DNA of 64,000 bases from Prochlorococcus sp. scB245a_519A13 (GTDB lineage Bacteria > Cyanobacteriota > Cyanobacteriia > PCC-6307 > Cyanobiaceae): contig JFNH01000004.1 of the NCBI GenBank assembly GCA_000634415.1, positions 1 to 64,000 on the forward strand, written 5' to 3'. The notes below the pieces were generated by a model, which saw only the letters and a list, made by a program, of their open reading frames with translations, was not told where the DNA came from and did not search any database. Below, in pieces: positions 1 through 10,100 of this stretch. Position 1 is the stretch's first letter; every line of letters begins with the position of its first letter. The translations under genes were made by a program, and so were the position numbers.

Positions 1-753
1 AAAAACTAAATTAACTGCTGGGGTGTATGGATTATTGTTAGTTAAAAGACTTTTTCTATAGGATTTTAAATTTAAATAAAATTTTGGTAAATTAGATTTT
101 TCTGCAGCTTCCCATGCTTTTTGGCTCATGGCTATAAAGCTTAGCCCCGGAGGTATCATATATCCTTTTTGTGATCCTGAAGCAACGATATCCAATTTCC
201 ATTCATCTACTGGAACATTGCAAGCTCCAAGACTTGTAACGCAGTCAACAATTGATAAAGCTGTGTTGTGTGCACGAATATATGAACTAATAGTTTCTAA
301 ATCATTAATCACACCTGTTGAGGTTTCAGAATGAGTCAAAATAACGGCCTTTATTTCTTTTTGTTTATCTTCCTCTAATACCTTTTTAAATTCTTCTGGA
401 TCAAGTGGAGTTCCCCATTCGGAATCAATTTTTATTACTTCCAGACCAAATTCTTTAGCAACTTTTACCCATCTTTCGCCAAATTTTCCATTTTCTCCAC
501 AAATTACTTTATCTCCTCTACTTAAGGTATTTATAATTCCAGCCTCCATTGCTGCAGTCCCACTACCAGTGATTGTTAGAACATCATTTTGAGTTTGATG
601 AAGCCACTGTAAATTTTTAGTTGTACTCTCTACGAGATCTTGAAATTCTTTAGTGCGATGGCCTATTGGATGTTTGCTTAATGCTTGTAAAACTTTTTCA
701 GGTACTGGTGTAGGTCCAGGAATCATCAATGATAATTTTTGTTGTATGGCCAC
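1..753 (-). CDS. Class V aminotransferase (alanine/serine-glyoxylate aminotransferase family), 3' end cut by window edge
   Basis: This gene runs off the left edge; 251 N-terminal residues are visible. The protein opens with a MIPGPTPVPEKVL segment typical of the alanine:glyoxylate/serine:pyruvate aminotransferase family, followed by a GSGTAAMEA cofactor-binding turn. The motif SGSQKGYMIPPG places the PLP-binding lysine near residue 196. The family moves an amino group from serine or alanine to glyoxylate, which fits photorespiratory glycolate salvage; some cyanobacterial members are mislabelled as a soluble hydrogenase subunit. The start is a GTG at 753, since no upstream ATG exists in frame; an internal ATG ten codons in is an alternative. 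It is divergent from cbiD with about 60 bp between starts. The substrate is inferred from family. Confidence 0.85.
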   Translation of the reverse strand, partial: MAIQQKLSLMIPGPTPVPEKVLQALSKHPIGHRTKEFQDLVESTTKNLQWLHQTQNDVLTITGSGTAAMEAGIINTLSRGDKVICGENGKFGERWVKVAKEFGLEVIKIDSEWGTPLDPEEFKKVLEEDKQKEIKAVILTHSETSTGVINDLETISSYIRAHNTALSIVDCVTSLGACNVPVDEWKLDIVASGSQKGYMIPPGLSFIAMSQKAWEAAEKSNLPKFYLNLKSYRKSLLTNNNPYTPAVNLVF

Positions 754-813
754 TTTTTATTAAATAGGTCATTCTTAGATTAGTTCTCATTAAATATTTT
801 TCAATTACTTGAT

Positions 814-1926
814 TTGAAAAAAGGATTTTCTTTACCTTTGTGGGTTGCTGGAGCTGCTAGGTCAGCATTAAATAAACTAGTAGGGTTACCATTTAAGAAT
901 TATGAACTAATAAAAATTCCTAATGAAAAAAAAGAAATAGAAATTGAGATTCATTCTGTTGGTTTACTTCAAGATGATTCGCATGCATTAGGAATTACCT
1001 TTGCAAAGTCTGGCTTAGCTCTCGATATTACACAAAACTTAGAGATATGGACAATAGCCTCTTTAGAAAAAATTTCTTTGAACAATCCTGTGCAAACAAT
1101 TCCAATAAATATTATTGCAGGATCTGGTGTAGGCATAAAACAAGACACATCAGAGATATGCCTTTCTAATTTTGCCAAAGAAGTTTTATATGAAAATTTG
1201 TTAGATAGTATTCCTGCTGGCTTTAATTTGAAATTAGAAATTATTTTCCCAAATGGGGAGTATTTAGCAGAAAGAACTAGTAATAAGTCATTTGGTATTG
1301 TTGATGGATTATCTATTATTGGTACTTCTGCTGAAACTTATTCGAGTGCTTCACCTGATCAATTAGAAGAGGCTAAAAATAATCTAGCAAAGTTAATTCA
1401 AAATGATTTTAAAGGGGAAGTTATATTTGTTATTGGTGAAAATGGGTTAAATTTGGCCAAAACTCATAATGTTAATTTGCCAATTATCAAAATTGGAAAT
1501 TGGATAGGACCGTTATTAGTTGATGCTGCAATAAAAAAAGTCAAAACTGTAATTCTTTTTGGTTATCACGGGAAATTAATTAAATTAGCAGGCGGTATTT
1601 TTCATACACATAATCATTTGGCTGATGCAAGAATTGAGATTCTTATTTATTTAGCCGTTCAAGAAAAGTTACCACCTGAAATAATAGTTGAATTATCTCA
1701 GTTAGATAATCTTGAGAATGCATTACAACTTCTTGAAAGATTTAATAAATCTTTAGCTGATAAATTATTTAAGAATTTATCAAATACGATCGAAAAGCGT
1801 TCATTTAATTATGTAAATAGGTATGTAAAAACCAATATGGAAATCGCATCAATCATTTTTGATAGAAAAAGGAAAATTAGGTGGGCTGGAATAAATGGCA
1901 ATAAGTATTTTTCTTATTTTCAATGA
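814..1926 (+). CDS. cbiD: Cobalt-precorrin-5B (C1)-methyltransferase CbiD
   Basis: The 370-residue protein matches the length and N-terminal signature of CbiD (LPLWVAGAARSAL, corresponding to the family's small-residue-rich start; later GSGVGI, IGTSAETYSS and FGYHGKLIKLAGGIFHTHNH). CbiD transfers a methyl group from S-adenosylmethionine to C1 of the corrin ring in the anaerobic-type (cobalt-early) vitamin B12 pathway in the cytoplasm. The start is TTG at 814. It lies 54 bp upstream of guaA on the same strand, so the two may be co-transcribed. All expected domains are present and no truncation is seen. Confidence 0.93.
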   Translation: MKKGFSLPLWVAGAARSALNKLVGLPFKNYELIKIPNEKKEIEIEIHSVGLLQDDSHALGITFAKSGLALDITQNLEIWTIASLEKISLNNPVQTIPINIIAGSGVGIKQDTSEICLSNFAKEVLYENLLDSIPAGFNLKLEIIFPNGEYLAERTSNKSFGIVDGLSIIGTSAETYSSASPDQLEEAKNNLAKLIQNDFKGEVIFVIGENGLNLAKTHNVNLPIIKIGNWIGPLLVDAAIKKVKTVILFGYHGKLIKLAGGIFHTHNHLADARIEILIYLAVQEKLPPEIIVELSQLDNLENALQLLERFNKSLADKLFKNLSNTIEKRSFNYVNRYVKTNMEIASIIFDRKRKIRWAGINGNKYFSYFQ

Positions 1927-1980
1927 GATTAATTTGTGATTCATTATGCTTTTGTAATTAAATTGAGTTAACTTTTATAC

Positions 1981-3567
1981 ATGAGTCAAACAATTTTAAA
2001 AAAAGAACGAGACCCATCAATATTAATTTTGGATTTCGGATCTCAATATTCTGAATTGATTGCAAGAAGAATTAGAGAAACTAATGTTTTTTCTCTTGTA
2101 GTAAGCAATTACATTTCAATTGAGGAAATTAAAAGTATTAACCCTAAAGGGATTATTTTGAGTGGAGGCCCAAATTCTGTATATGAACACAATGCGCCTA
2201 ATTGTAATGAAAAAATTTTTCATTTAGGAATTCCTATTCTTGGCATATGCTATGGAATGCAATTAATGGTCAAAGAACTTGGAGGATCTGTTATTTCAGC
2301 AACCAAAAGAGCTGAATATGGTAGAGCACCAATAAATATAGACCAAGAATCTGACCTCCTTTCTGATGTAGAAGATAAATCTATTATGTGGATGAGTCAT
2401 GGCGATTCTATTAATTGTTTGCCTGATGGATTTAATAAAATTGCTCATACCGAGAATACACTCCATGCAGCAATTGCAAATGATGTAAAGAAATTATTTG
2501 GCGTACAATTTCATCCTGAAGTTATTCATTCAGAGTTTGGGATGACGGTAATTAAAAATTTCGTTTATAAAATTTCTTGTTGTGCGGCTGATTGGACAAC
2601 TGAAACCTATATAGAGGAAACTATTCCCAGGATAAGAGAGAAAGTTGGTAATAAAAAAGTTTTGCTTGCCTTATCTGGAGGAGTTGATTCTTCAACTCTT
2701 GCATTTCTTCTCAATAAAGCTATTGGAAATCAGCTTACATGCATGTTTATAGACCAAGGTTTCATGAGAAAAGGTGAACCAGAATTTTTAATGGATTTTT
2801 TTGATAAGAAATTTCAGATAAAAGTTGAATATATTAATGCAAGGGAAAGGTTTATTGCCAAATTAAAAGATATTACTGATCCAGAACAAAAAAGAAAAAT
2901 TATAGGTGAAGAATTTATTAGAGTATTTGAGGAAGAGAGCAATAGATTGGGACCTTTTCAGTATTTAGCCCAAGGTACTCTTTATCCTGATGTTATTGAA
3001 AGTGCTGGGACTAATATTGATCCTAAAACTGGAGAAAGAATAGCTGTAAAAATAAAGAGTCATCATAATGTGGGTGGTTTGCCAAAAGATTTACAATTTA
3101 AATTAGTTGAGCCATTAAGAAAACTTTTTAAGGATGAAGTCCGAAAAGTGGGAGCTGCTTTAGGTTTGCCGGATGAAATTATAAAAAGGCATCCATTCCC
3201 AGGACCAGGATTAGCTATAAGAATTTTGGGAGAGGTGAATAATGAAAAACTTGATTGTTTAAGAGATGCAGACTGGATAGTAAGAGATGAAATTAAAAAA
3301 GCAGGTCTTTACAATGATATTTGGCAAGCTTTTGCGGTATTGCTACCAGTAAAAACAGTAGGAGTTATGGGAGATAAAAGGACTTATGCCTGGCCAATAG
3401 TTTTGCGTTGTGTATCTAGTGAAGATGGTATGACTGCAGATTGGTCAAAAATTCCTTTTCAGATTTTGGAGAGGATTGCAAATAGAATCGTAAACGAAGT
3501 AAGTTCAGTTAATAGAGTTGTTTATGATATTACAAGCAAACCTCCTGGAACCATCGAGTGGGAGTAA
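1981..3567 (+). CDS. guaA: GMP synthase (glutamine-hydrolysing) GuaA; target gene of the first island
   Basis: A full-length 528-residue GMP synthase, converting XMP to GMP with glutamine and ATP. The N-terminal class I glutamine amidotransferase domain (about residues 10-200) shows the nucleophile C90 in GICYGMQLM and the His-Glu part of the triad in FHPEV. The ATP pyrophosphatase P-loop SGGVDSS follows near residue 232, and the C-terminal dimerisation domain ends in PPGTIEWE. The last seven codons are repeated about 7.8 kb downstream at 11330-11350, so the present 3' end was probably delivered by the inserted island. The enzyme itself looks intact. Confidence 0.97.
   Translation: MSQTILKKERDPSILILDFGSQYSELIARRIRETNVFSLVVSNYISIEEIKSINPKGIILSGGPNSVYEHNAPNCNEKIFHLGIPILGICYGMQLMVKELGGSVISATKRAEYGRAPINIDQESDLLSDVEDKSIMWMSHGDSINCLPDGFNKIAHTENTLHAAIANDVKKLFGVQFHPEVIHSEFGMTVIKNFVYKISCCAADWTTETYIEETIPRIREKVGNKKVLLALSGGVDSSTLAFLLNKAIGNQLTCMFIDQGFMRKGEPEFLMDFFDKKFQIKVEYINARERFIAKLKDITDPEQKRKIIGEEFIRVFEEESNRLGPFQYLAQGTLYPDVIESAGTNIDPKTGERIAVKIKSHHNVGGLPKDLQFKLVEPLRKLFKDEVRKVGAALGLPDEIIKRHPFPGPGLAIRILGEVNNEKLDCLRDADWIVRDEIKKAGLYNDIWQAFAVLLPVKTVGVMGDKRTYAWPIVLRCVSSEDGMTADWSKIPFQILERIANRIVNEVSSVNRVVYDITSKPPGTIEWE
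3547..3567 (+). repeat. Putative attL core: last codons of guaA (left copy)
   Basis: These 21 bases encode GTIEWE-stop and match 11330-11350 except at three synonymous third positions and one further base in the GGA/GGT, ACC/ACT and ATC/ATT codons; the last 12 bases (GAGTGGGAGTAA) are identical. The sequence shows a direct repeat that brackets the two restriction-like genes. I infer a site-specific recombination core, with the crossover in the identical 12 bp. Confidence 0.8.
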
Positions 3568-3578
3568 AAAATTGGCTA

Positions 3579-3609
3579 AAACCTAGTTATAGTCTGAATA
3601 ACTAGGTTT
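3579..3609. terminator. Perfect 12-bp hairpin after guaA, supplied by the island
   Basis: AAACCTAGTTAT (3579-3590) and ATAACTAGGTTT (3598-3609) form a perfect 12-bp stem with a 7-nt loop, starting 12 bp after the guaA stop. Only a short TTT follows, so it is not a classic intrinsic terminator, but it may end or protect the guaA transcript. Its right arm overlaps the first 11-bp repeat (3606-3616). Since it lies inside the island, it would have replaced the host's own guaA 3' region. Confidence 0.5.
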
Positions 3610-3688
3610 CACGTGGGTTTCACGTGGAATATTTTTAACCTATTTGCAATGCTTTTCGATAGCCATGTTTCACGTGGGTTTCACTTGG
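3606..3688 (+). repeat. Two tandem pairs of 11-bp repeats (candidate integrase arm sites, left end of guaA island)
   Basis: GTTTCACGTGG occurs at 3606-3616, 3617-3627 and 3667-3677, with a one-base variant GTTTCACTTGG at 3678-3688. Units abut with an 11-bp period, about one helical turn, and all point the same way. A further pair sits at 11242-11263 near the other end. Placement 38-121 bp inside the attachment core is typical of tyrosine-recombinase arm sites; that function is inferred. Confidence 0.75.
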
Positions 3689-3775
3689 TAGAAAAAATTA
3701 ATCTCTACAGAGAAATCTTGAAAGGATATAATTCTCTACAATTTGATGTGCTTAATGAAGTTACTTTTTTTAAGT

Positions 3776-6700
3776 TTATATCGAATTAATTGCCATCCAT
3801 GCTATTAGTTTTATTTCTGATTTATCAATAGGATTTAATCTTTTAGGAGGTATAAACCCTTCTAAACCAGAGCTAATAATTTTTTTTGTAAGAAATTCTG
3901 CTTTGTGAATCCCATCCAGTTCTTCTGTGAACCAGATCTTTAGTTCTTTTTCGTCTCTTCTTGACCAAGGCGATTCGAGAATATTCAAAGCCTTTTCAAT
4001 TTCTTTTTGAGGAATATTTTTGGGGATATTTGTTCTTATGAATTCTGCGATGTTTCTATTAAGAGGTCTCACCTGCGGCTGAAGATTAAGCGGGTCAGTT
4101 TCAAAAGTCCAGGATTTGTAAATGTGATCTTTGGCAATTAACCATAAATCGTATGCTGAGTCTTCCGTTATTTTATTCATTACCGTTTCTGAATCAGGTG
4201 AACATTCAATCAACCTAAGACATCGCCCAATTTCAAAATCAATTATTGGTTCAGCATTTTCTGAATTTTCAATAGTGCGTTCTTTAACTTCCCATTTTTT
4301 AGATGTATGAACAAACCTAAGGTATGTTCTCTCACCAACTTTCGCGCAAAAGAACATACCTTGTTCCTTCCCTTTTAATATTCCAGATCCAACTTTCCAG
4401 GGCATTTGTTTAATTTCATCACCACGATTTTTAATCTCTTTTCGCAAAGTTTGTCTATATTCTTCACCACTCTGTACTCCATTTTTAGTTCCCCCTCTTT
4501 CGTATAAAGAAGGATCTTCCTCTAAGAGTTTTTGTATTTCTTCTCTTGTTTCAGTAAAATTTCTATCTATGCTGTTAGCTTGTGCAATGGGCGAATATAC
4601 CCCTACAGAAGCTGCAGCCATTGCAATTTTTCGTGCAATTTTTTCTTCTAGGCCTAAAAGTGCATCTAGCCTATCAACTGGAAAAATTGTCCGCATAAAA
4701 ACTCTGCTATGTTCACTTCCAATTCGATCGATTCTTCCATGTCTTTGAACTAATCTCATAGGATTCCAGGGAAGATCATAATTTATAATGTGCCTTGCCT
4801 GTTGCAGATTGACTCCTTCCGCCAAGACATCGGTACTAATCAAAATATCAATTGTGTCATTTGATCCTTCTATTCCAGCAGTTCTTGGTGCAAATCTTGC
4901 GGCAGCTGTAGATTTGTCAAGGCTTTGAGGACCTTTTTTACCTGTAATTGTTTCTATTCGATCCAAGTAACATTCTAGTTCTCTATTATTTTTAACAACC
5001 TCATTTAGGTAGTTTTTTATCCATAAAACAGTATCTGCGAAGAAAGAAAAAATAATTATTTTTCGTTTATTAATCTCATCTTGTTCTGAAACCGATGTTG
5101 ATTTTGCTTCACTAGCTATAGAAGAAAGTTCTTGTACTAATATTTTTAGTTTGGGGTCATTATGAATTGTTATTTTTTCTAATAAGCTATGGATTTTTAG
5201 TAATTTTTGGAGATCATCATTTACATAATTTTTTAACTTATCAATTTCATAAAGTTTCTGATCACTTTTCATTAAATTAATTTTTAGCAATTCTTCGAAG
5301 TCCTCATCGTCAGTGCCCAGAGAATCTCGTAGAAATTCAGTTCCAACAATAAATCCTTGTTCGACAGCTTTCAAAAAGTTTTTGTGTTGTTCAATGAGCC
5401 TTTTAATTGATAATTTAAATGCACCTGTGGAGGACTCAAATCTTTTTAGTAATCCGCTCAAAAGTAGACCTGTTACGGTCATTGATGTATTGGCTTCCTC
5501 ATTTTCATTCTTATTTTTTAAAAAATCATCTGTTCTGTATCTAGCGAAAGATATACATTCTGGATTGTCAGGATCAAGATATTTTTCTATTAAGTCAAAT
5601 AAACCTGGCATCAAACTTTCAAGTTCGTATCTAACAGTAATTGCCTTGGGCTCTGGAAAAACGATAGGTTGAAGCTTGCCGTTGTACTCTATGTGATCAT
5701 TACCATAATATTTTTTGATAAATCTCCTTGTTCTTTTTACTGTTGTTGCATCAACGATAGGGTAGAGAGTATCAGGTGAAAGATTTGTTGGATCAGTGCG
5801 CATAGCATCTTCAAACCTTCTTCTTATTGATAAGATCCCTTTGTCAGCTAATAAAGAGTCTTGTTTGAGGAAAAATAAAGTCAAATTATATAAATCCCAT
5901 AGTGAATTATTCACTGGAGTAGCAGTTAGCATCAAAATATCTTTTCTTGGGCCATATAGTAATTTTCTTAGAGCACCTGCCCTAAATTGAGAATCAGGAT
6001 TTCTGTAATTATGTGCCTCATCAATAATTATCAGTTGATATTCATCTATTTTCCTTTTTAAATTTTCAGAATCTGAATTTGGTCTGTGAATAGGGTGATA
6101 TAGCTGTTTATCTTGCGCAATTTCTTCGAAAGAGAGAGTTTCGATATAAAGTGAGTAATCATTTGTAAATTTGTCCCATGATGAATCTCTTAAGGCAGCG
6201 GGGCAAATTAATAAAGCTCGTTGCCTTTTTCTCATATATTCTTTGAGAATTTCAGCAGCTATAAATGTTTTTCCAAGACCCACTTCATCGGCAATAATAG
6301 CTCCCCCAGTTTCTTTAATTAATCGTAAAGCTCTTGCTACGCCATGTTGTTGAAATGTAGTAAGAGGTAGCCCTCCATCTGATTTAAAATCTTCATTTAT
6401 TTCATCACCATAAAGTTCCCACAAAACCCTAAGAAAAATTTCATAAGGTGTTTTTGGTTCAAATATTTCCTCAAAGAATGATGCAAGATCAAAAAAAGTA
6501 GATTGCTCCCAAATGTTGTCAAACCATTGATTAGCTTTGATTAATGTGTTCTTATCAAATTTGGCTAAGTTTAATTCTAAATTTGAAGATAAACCAGAAC
6601 CAGTTAAATTAGAAGATCCTGCAATTAATGCATCCAAATAATTTTCGCTAATGGAGTGATCATGATTAAAAATATAAGCTTTAGCATGTAAAAAATTTAT

Positions 6701-7114
6701 CTCATATCTTTTAACTTCTATCTTTCCTTCTTTTAATAATTCAACGAATATTTTTAGTTGATTATAACTATCTCTTGAGAAAGGGACATTATCTCTTTCT
6801 TGTCTAAGGTTATCTTCTTGCTTCTTAAGATTGTCGCGAAATTTTTTTGCGATAAATTTATCTTCTGATTCTCCTAGTTTTTTTTTCCACTTTTCTTGCT
6901 CGTCTAGTGGATCAGTACCTAGTAATATTTTTACTTCAGGAACGCCCTTGAAAATGCTTGCAATTTTAAAAAAACCTGCAGGACTAAAATAAGCCGTGGC
7001 TATTTTTATATTTTTAATTTTAACTTTGTCTTCTTTTGTTTTAATAAAATGCTTTAAAGCATTTGCCAGGGTATTGCTACCAATATTATCAATAAAATCT
7101 GGGTCTTCTTTCAT
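3776..7114 (-). CDS. PLD-family nuclease fused to SNF2-type helicase (restriction-like)
   Basis: This 1112-residue protein starts with a phospholipase-D-type nuclease domain: the HxK pair H143/K145 in LHAKAYIF, followed by AGSSNLTGSGL around 165-175. An SNF2/superfamily 2 helicase follows: Walker A ADEVGLGKT (275-283), DEAH (365-368), LTATPVNNS, and a C-terminal helicase domain with STDVLAEGVNL and QRHGRIDRIGS. About 250 residues beyond the helicase are of unknown function. PLD proteins often cut nucleic acid, so this is probably the restriction or translocation component paired with the methyltransferase that begins upstream; the genes are 3 bp apart. The PLD, SNF2 and methylase set recalls DISARM components, but DrmA and DrmB equivalents are absent here. 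Only one HKD-type motif is visible, which suggests a dimer. Confidence 0.85.
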   Translation of the reverse strand: MKEDPDFIDNIGSNTLANALKHFIKTKEDKVKIKNIKIATAYFSPAGFFKIASIFKGVPEVKILLGTDPLDEQEKWKKKLGESEDKFIAKKFRDNLKKQEDNLRQERDNVPFSRDSYNQLKIFVELLKEGKIEVKRYEINFLHAKAYIFNHDHSISENYLDALIAGSSNLTGSGLSSNLELNLAKFDKNTLIKANQWFDNIWEQSTFFDLASFFEEIFEPKTPYEIFLRVLWELYGDEINEDFKSDGGLPLTTFQQHGVARALRLIKETGGAIIADEVGLGKTFIAAEILKEYMRKRQRALLICPAALRDSSWDKFTNDYSLYIETLSFEEIAQDKQLYHPIHRPNSDSENLKRKIDEYQLIIIDEAHNYRNPDSQFRAGALRKLLYGPRKDILMLTATPVNNSLWDLYNLTLFFLKQDSLLADKGILSIRRRFEDAMRTDPTNLSPDTLYPIVDATTVKRTRRFIKKYYGNDHIEYNGKLQPIVFPEPKAITVRYELESLMPGLFDLIEKYLDPDNPECISFARYRTDDFLKNKNENEEANTSMTVTGLLLSGLLKRFESSTGAFKLSIKRLIEQHKNFLKAVEQGFIVGTEFLRDSLGTDDEDFEELLKINLMKSDQKLYEIDKLKNYVNDDLQKLLKIHSLLEKITIHNDPKLKILVQELSSIASEAKSTSVSEQDEINKRKIIIFSFFADTVLWIKNYLNEVVKNNRELECYLDRIETITGKKGPQSLDKSTAAARFAPRTAGIEGSNDTIDILISTDVLAEGVNLQQARHIINYDLPWNPMRLVQRHGRIDRIGSEHSRVFMRTIFPVDRLDALLGLEEKIARKIAMAAASVGVYSPIAQANSIDRNFTETREEIQKLLEEDPSLYERGGTKNGVQSGEEYRQTLRKEIKNRGDEIKQMPWKVGSGILKGKEQGMFFCAKVGERTYLRFVHTSKKWEVKERTIENSENAEPIIDFEIGRCLRLIECSPDSETVMNKITEDSAYDLWLIAKDHIYKSWTFETDPLNLQPQVRPLNRNIAEFIRTNIPKNIPQKEIEKALNILESPWSRRDEKELKIWFTEELDGIHKAEFLTKKIISSGLEGFIPPKRLNPIDKSEIKLIAWMAINSI

Positions 7115-7117
7115 TAT

Positions 7118-10100
7118 TTATATCCTTGATATCCATTTTTTATAATGCTTTATGACTTGATTCATTCTAAATTCGTAATTCCAACCTTCATGAAAAGTTT
7201 TGAAGATATGAATTATGTCATTTTCTTTTAGTGAATACAAAATGCAAGCCAAAGCATCTAATTCATAAATATATTCTTTTTTTAAAGAACTTTCTAAGGG
7301 TCCATAGTCTGTTTTAACTTCTTTTGCCCAATTGATATATCTATCATCTATAAATGCTAATCTTCCTGCCAACTCAATAACTCTCTTTTTTAGAGGATTT
7401 GAATCTAAAGGGCGAGGAATCGGAAGTGGGTTAATTAAGAAAAAATTGAAGTTCATTTCAACGAACATTCGGGAAAACCAATCAAGTGGAATTGATGAAA
7501 GTATTCCCAGCAAAAAGATTTGGTCATTTATTGATCCATTAGGCCAGATTAGATACTGAGCACCATCTTGAAGAAAAACTTCTGGGGGTACTAAAGATGC
7601 AATCATAGTTCTTGAATTAGTACGATTGGTAGACTTTCTGATTGCAATTCTTGGATTCATTGGTGCTAGCGTTTTTTTATCTTCGATATAATCTTTACTA
7701 AATTCTGAATGTACACCTTTACTACCTTTCCAAGAACGTTTTCTTTTTTCATAAAGCCAGGCTAACGCCTTATCTTTTTTTGCATAACCATAGACTTTTC
7801 CAGTCTCTGGATTCCATAAATCAAATGATTCACCTTTATATACAGGCCAATATCCAGATTCTAAACAATCCATTTCTAAGTTCATCAAATACTTCTGATT
7901 AGTAGAATCCATTTCTCTATCTGGCCTAGCTCTCCATTCTTGTTTGGAAGAATAATCTAGACGTGGGCTTTTTCTGATTTGGTGAAAAATATCAATAGAT
8001 TCTATTTCAGGGAATATTGGAATAGATGCTGTATCTGTCCAAGTTAAAAACTCCTTCCTTGAGAATGGTTTCGTTGAATGATTTACTCCTTCTGAGAATT
8101 TTGCATATGAATTGAAGGGACCTAATAGGTAAATGCCATCTAAATTTTTTGATTTGCATATAGATAATAATGAAATAGACCATTGAGCATGAATATCAAA
8201 AATCCATCTTCCCTTATTAATTAAGGTAACAACTTTTAAGGATTGAGCCTTGTTAAATAATTCTTTTCTAAATTCTGAAGCGCCTTTTAAAGCCATTGCT
8301 GATCTAGGCATTACGATACCTATTAATCCATTTTTTTTTGAACAAATATTCCAAAATCTCCAAGCAAATGCCTTATATAGATCTGGGTCTCCTGATCCAA
8401 GACCTGGATAATTACCAGATAAAATGTTTTGCCGATATTTTGCTGTTTTTTCTTGTTCTTCAGATAATAATTTTACTAAGTCTTTTCTTTCTATTTCAAT
8501 ATCTTTTCTCCAAACAGCAAAATCTTTTTGTGAAAGAGATCTGATGCCAGGAAAATGTTGTGCCCAAAATTTTTGCTCTTCAATTTTAATTGTTTCCCAT
8601 GGTGGATTACCAAGAATAACATTGAAACCTTTTGATTTTCCAAGAAATACTTCTGGAAATGCAATTGGAAAATGAATTACATCAAGGGGTTCTAAAATGT
8701 CTTCGGCTAATTTAAGCGTATCTGAATCTTTAATATTTAATCTTTCTTCTTTCCAATTTTCAAATAAGAAACCCTTAATACTTGATTCATTAGATATTGC
8801 TTGAGCGGTAATTAAGTCACAAAGCGCTTTACATTCTCTAATTTTTTCAAATGATTCATTCATTAAAGCTCTACCTTCATTTATATCTCCGAGAGAAGCA
8901 TCAGATATAATTGCAAGTTTTTTGAGAGGTTCAGCTGCTTTCTGGAGAAGCTCATCAGCATTTATTTGAAATAGTGTGCCTTGACCTCTATTTAGTTTTT
9001 CATGAAGCAAATCAATAGAGTCAACTCCAATGAGAGCATTACCAAAAACTAAATTATGATCTAATAAAGATAATGGAAGGCCAGGCACGAAGGTGTGAAT
9101 CCAAATTGATAAGCGCGAAAGCTGAACAGTTATTGGATTTAAGTCAATTCCGTAAATACATCTCTTTGCAATCATTCTCCGTAATAATTGACTTTCATCA
9201 ATAACGACTGTCTCAGCTAAATCACCTAATTGTTTTTTTGCCACTTCTCTTAAATTGCTAAGTTCTCTTTTAATACCTGGAATAGGATTATCTTCAAGCC
9301 AAAGTGCAAATCGTTTTTCAATTTTATCAATTGCTGCTACGAGAAAATGACCTGAACCCATTGCTATATCAGCAACTCTAAAATCAAATAATTGTTCTGC
9401 TTGTTCTGCTTCGCTTAATAATGAAATTTCTTGAAGATGGAAATCTAAGGCAGGTTCTAGGGAGGTATTAAGAAGATGATCGACTACAAAATCTGGAGTG
9501 TAATAACTCCCTGAAGATTTTCTGGCTCCTGAGTGATTATGTAAATAAATCTCCCCTTTTTTGACTTCTAATTTTTCTTTTACGAGGCATGGAACAAAAT
9601 TTCCTTTTTTATCAACTGAGAGATTTTCTGTAGCGATTGATAACTCTGATTCTAAAAGGCCTTCATAAATTGTTCCAAATTCTCGTACACTTAGTGATCT
9701 GAAATCTAAAGGAAGATAAATATTTTTTTCAGTATTAGTTATTAATATATTCCTTAAAGCCTCTTCATAATATTTATTGTTTAGTTTTATTTTTGACAAC
9801 TCATAACCTGCTTTGGAAATAGATTCATTACTAGAAAAGATTGTTCCACCATATGCAGGTAAACCTAATTCTTTATTACCTTGTTCAACTGCGCTCCATA
9901 AAATGTAAGTATCCTTCCAATGATTAAAACCATCATTGATTGAGATACTGTCGGAAATATTTTTTGCTAATTCAGTAGCTTTTTCCTTGAGTGAAATAGA
10001 TCGATAAATCTCATTATTTTTGTAAGGAAGAAGATCTCTATCTTCGCCATATGCAATGAAAAGCAGTCTAAAAAGAACTGTTAATGTCATTTCATAAGTT

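Noticed and set aside
128-334. Plus-strand open frame opposite the left-edge aminotransferase
   Set aside because: It is antisense to a clear aminotransferase with a PLP-lysine motif; no family features of its own.
3606-3688. CACGTG within the 11-bp repeats as a regulatory (G-box/E-box-like) operator
   Set aside because: The motif always occurs as 11-bp tandem units beside attachment tails at both ends, not in front of one promoter; and E-box factors are eukaryotic. Arm sites explain it better.
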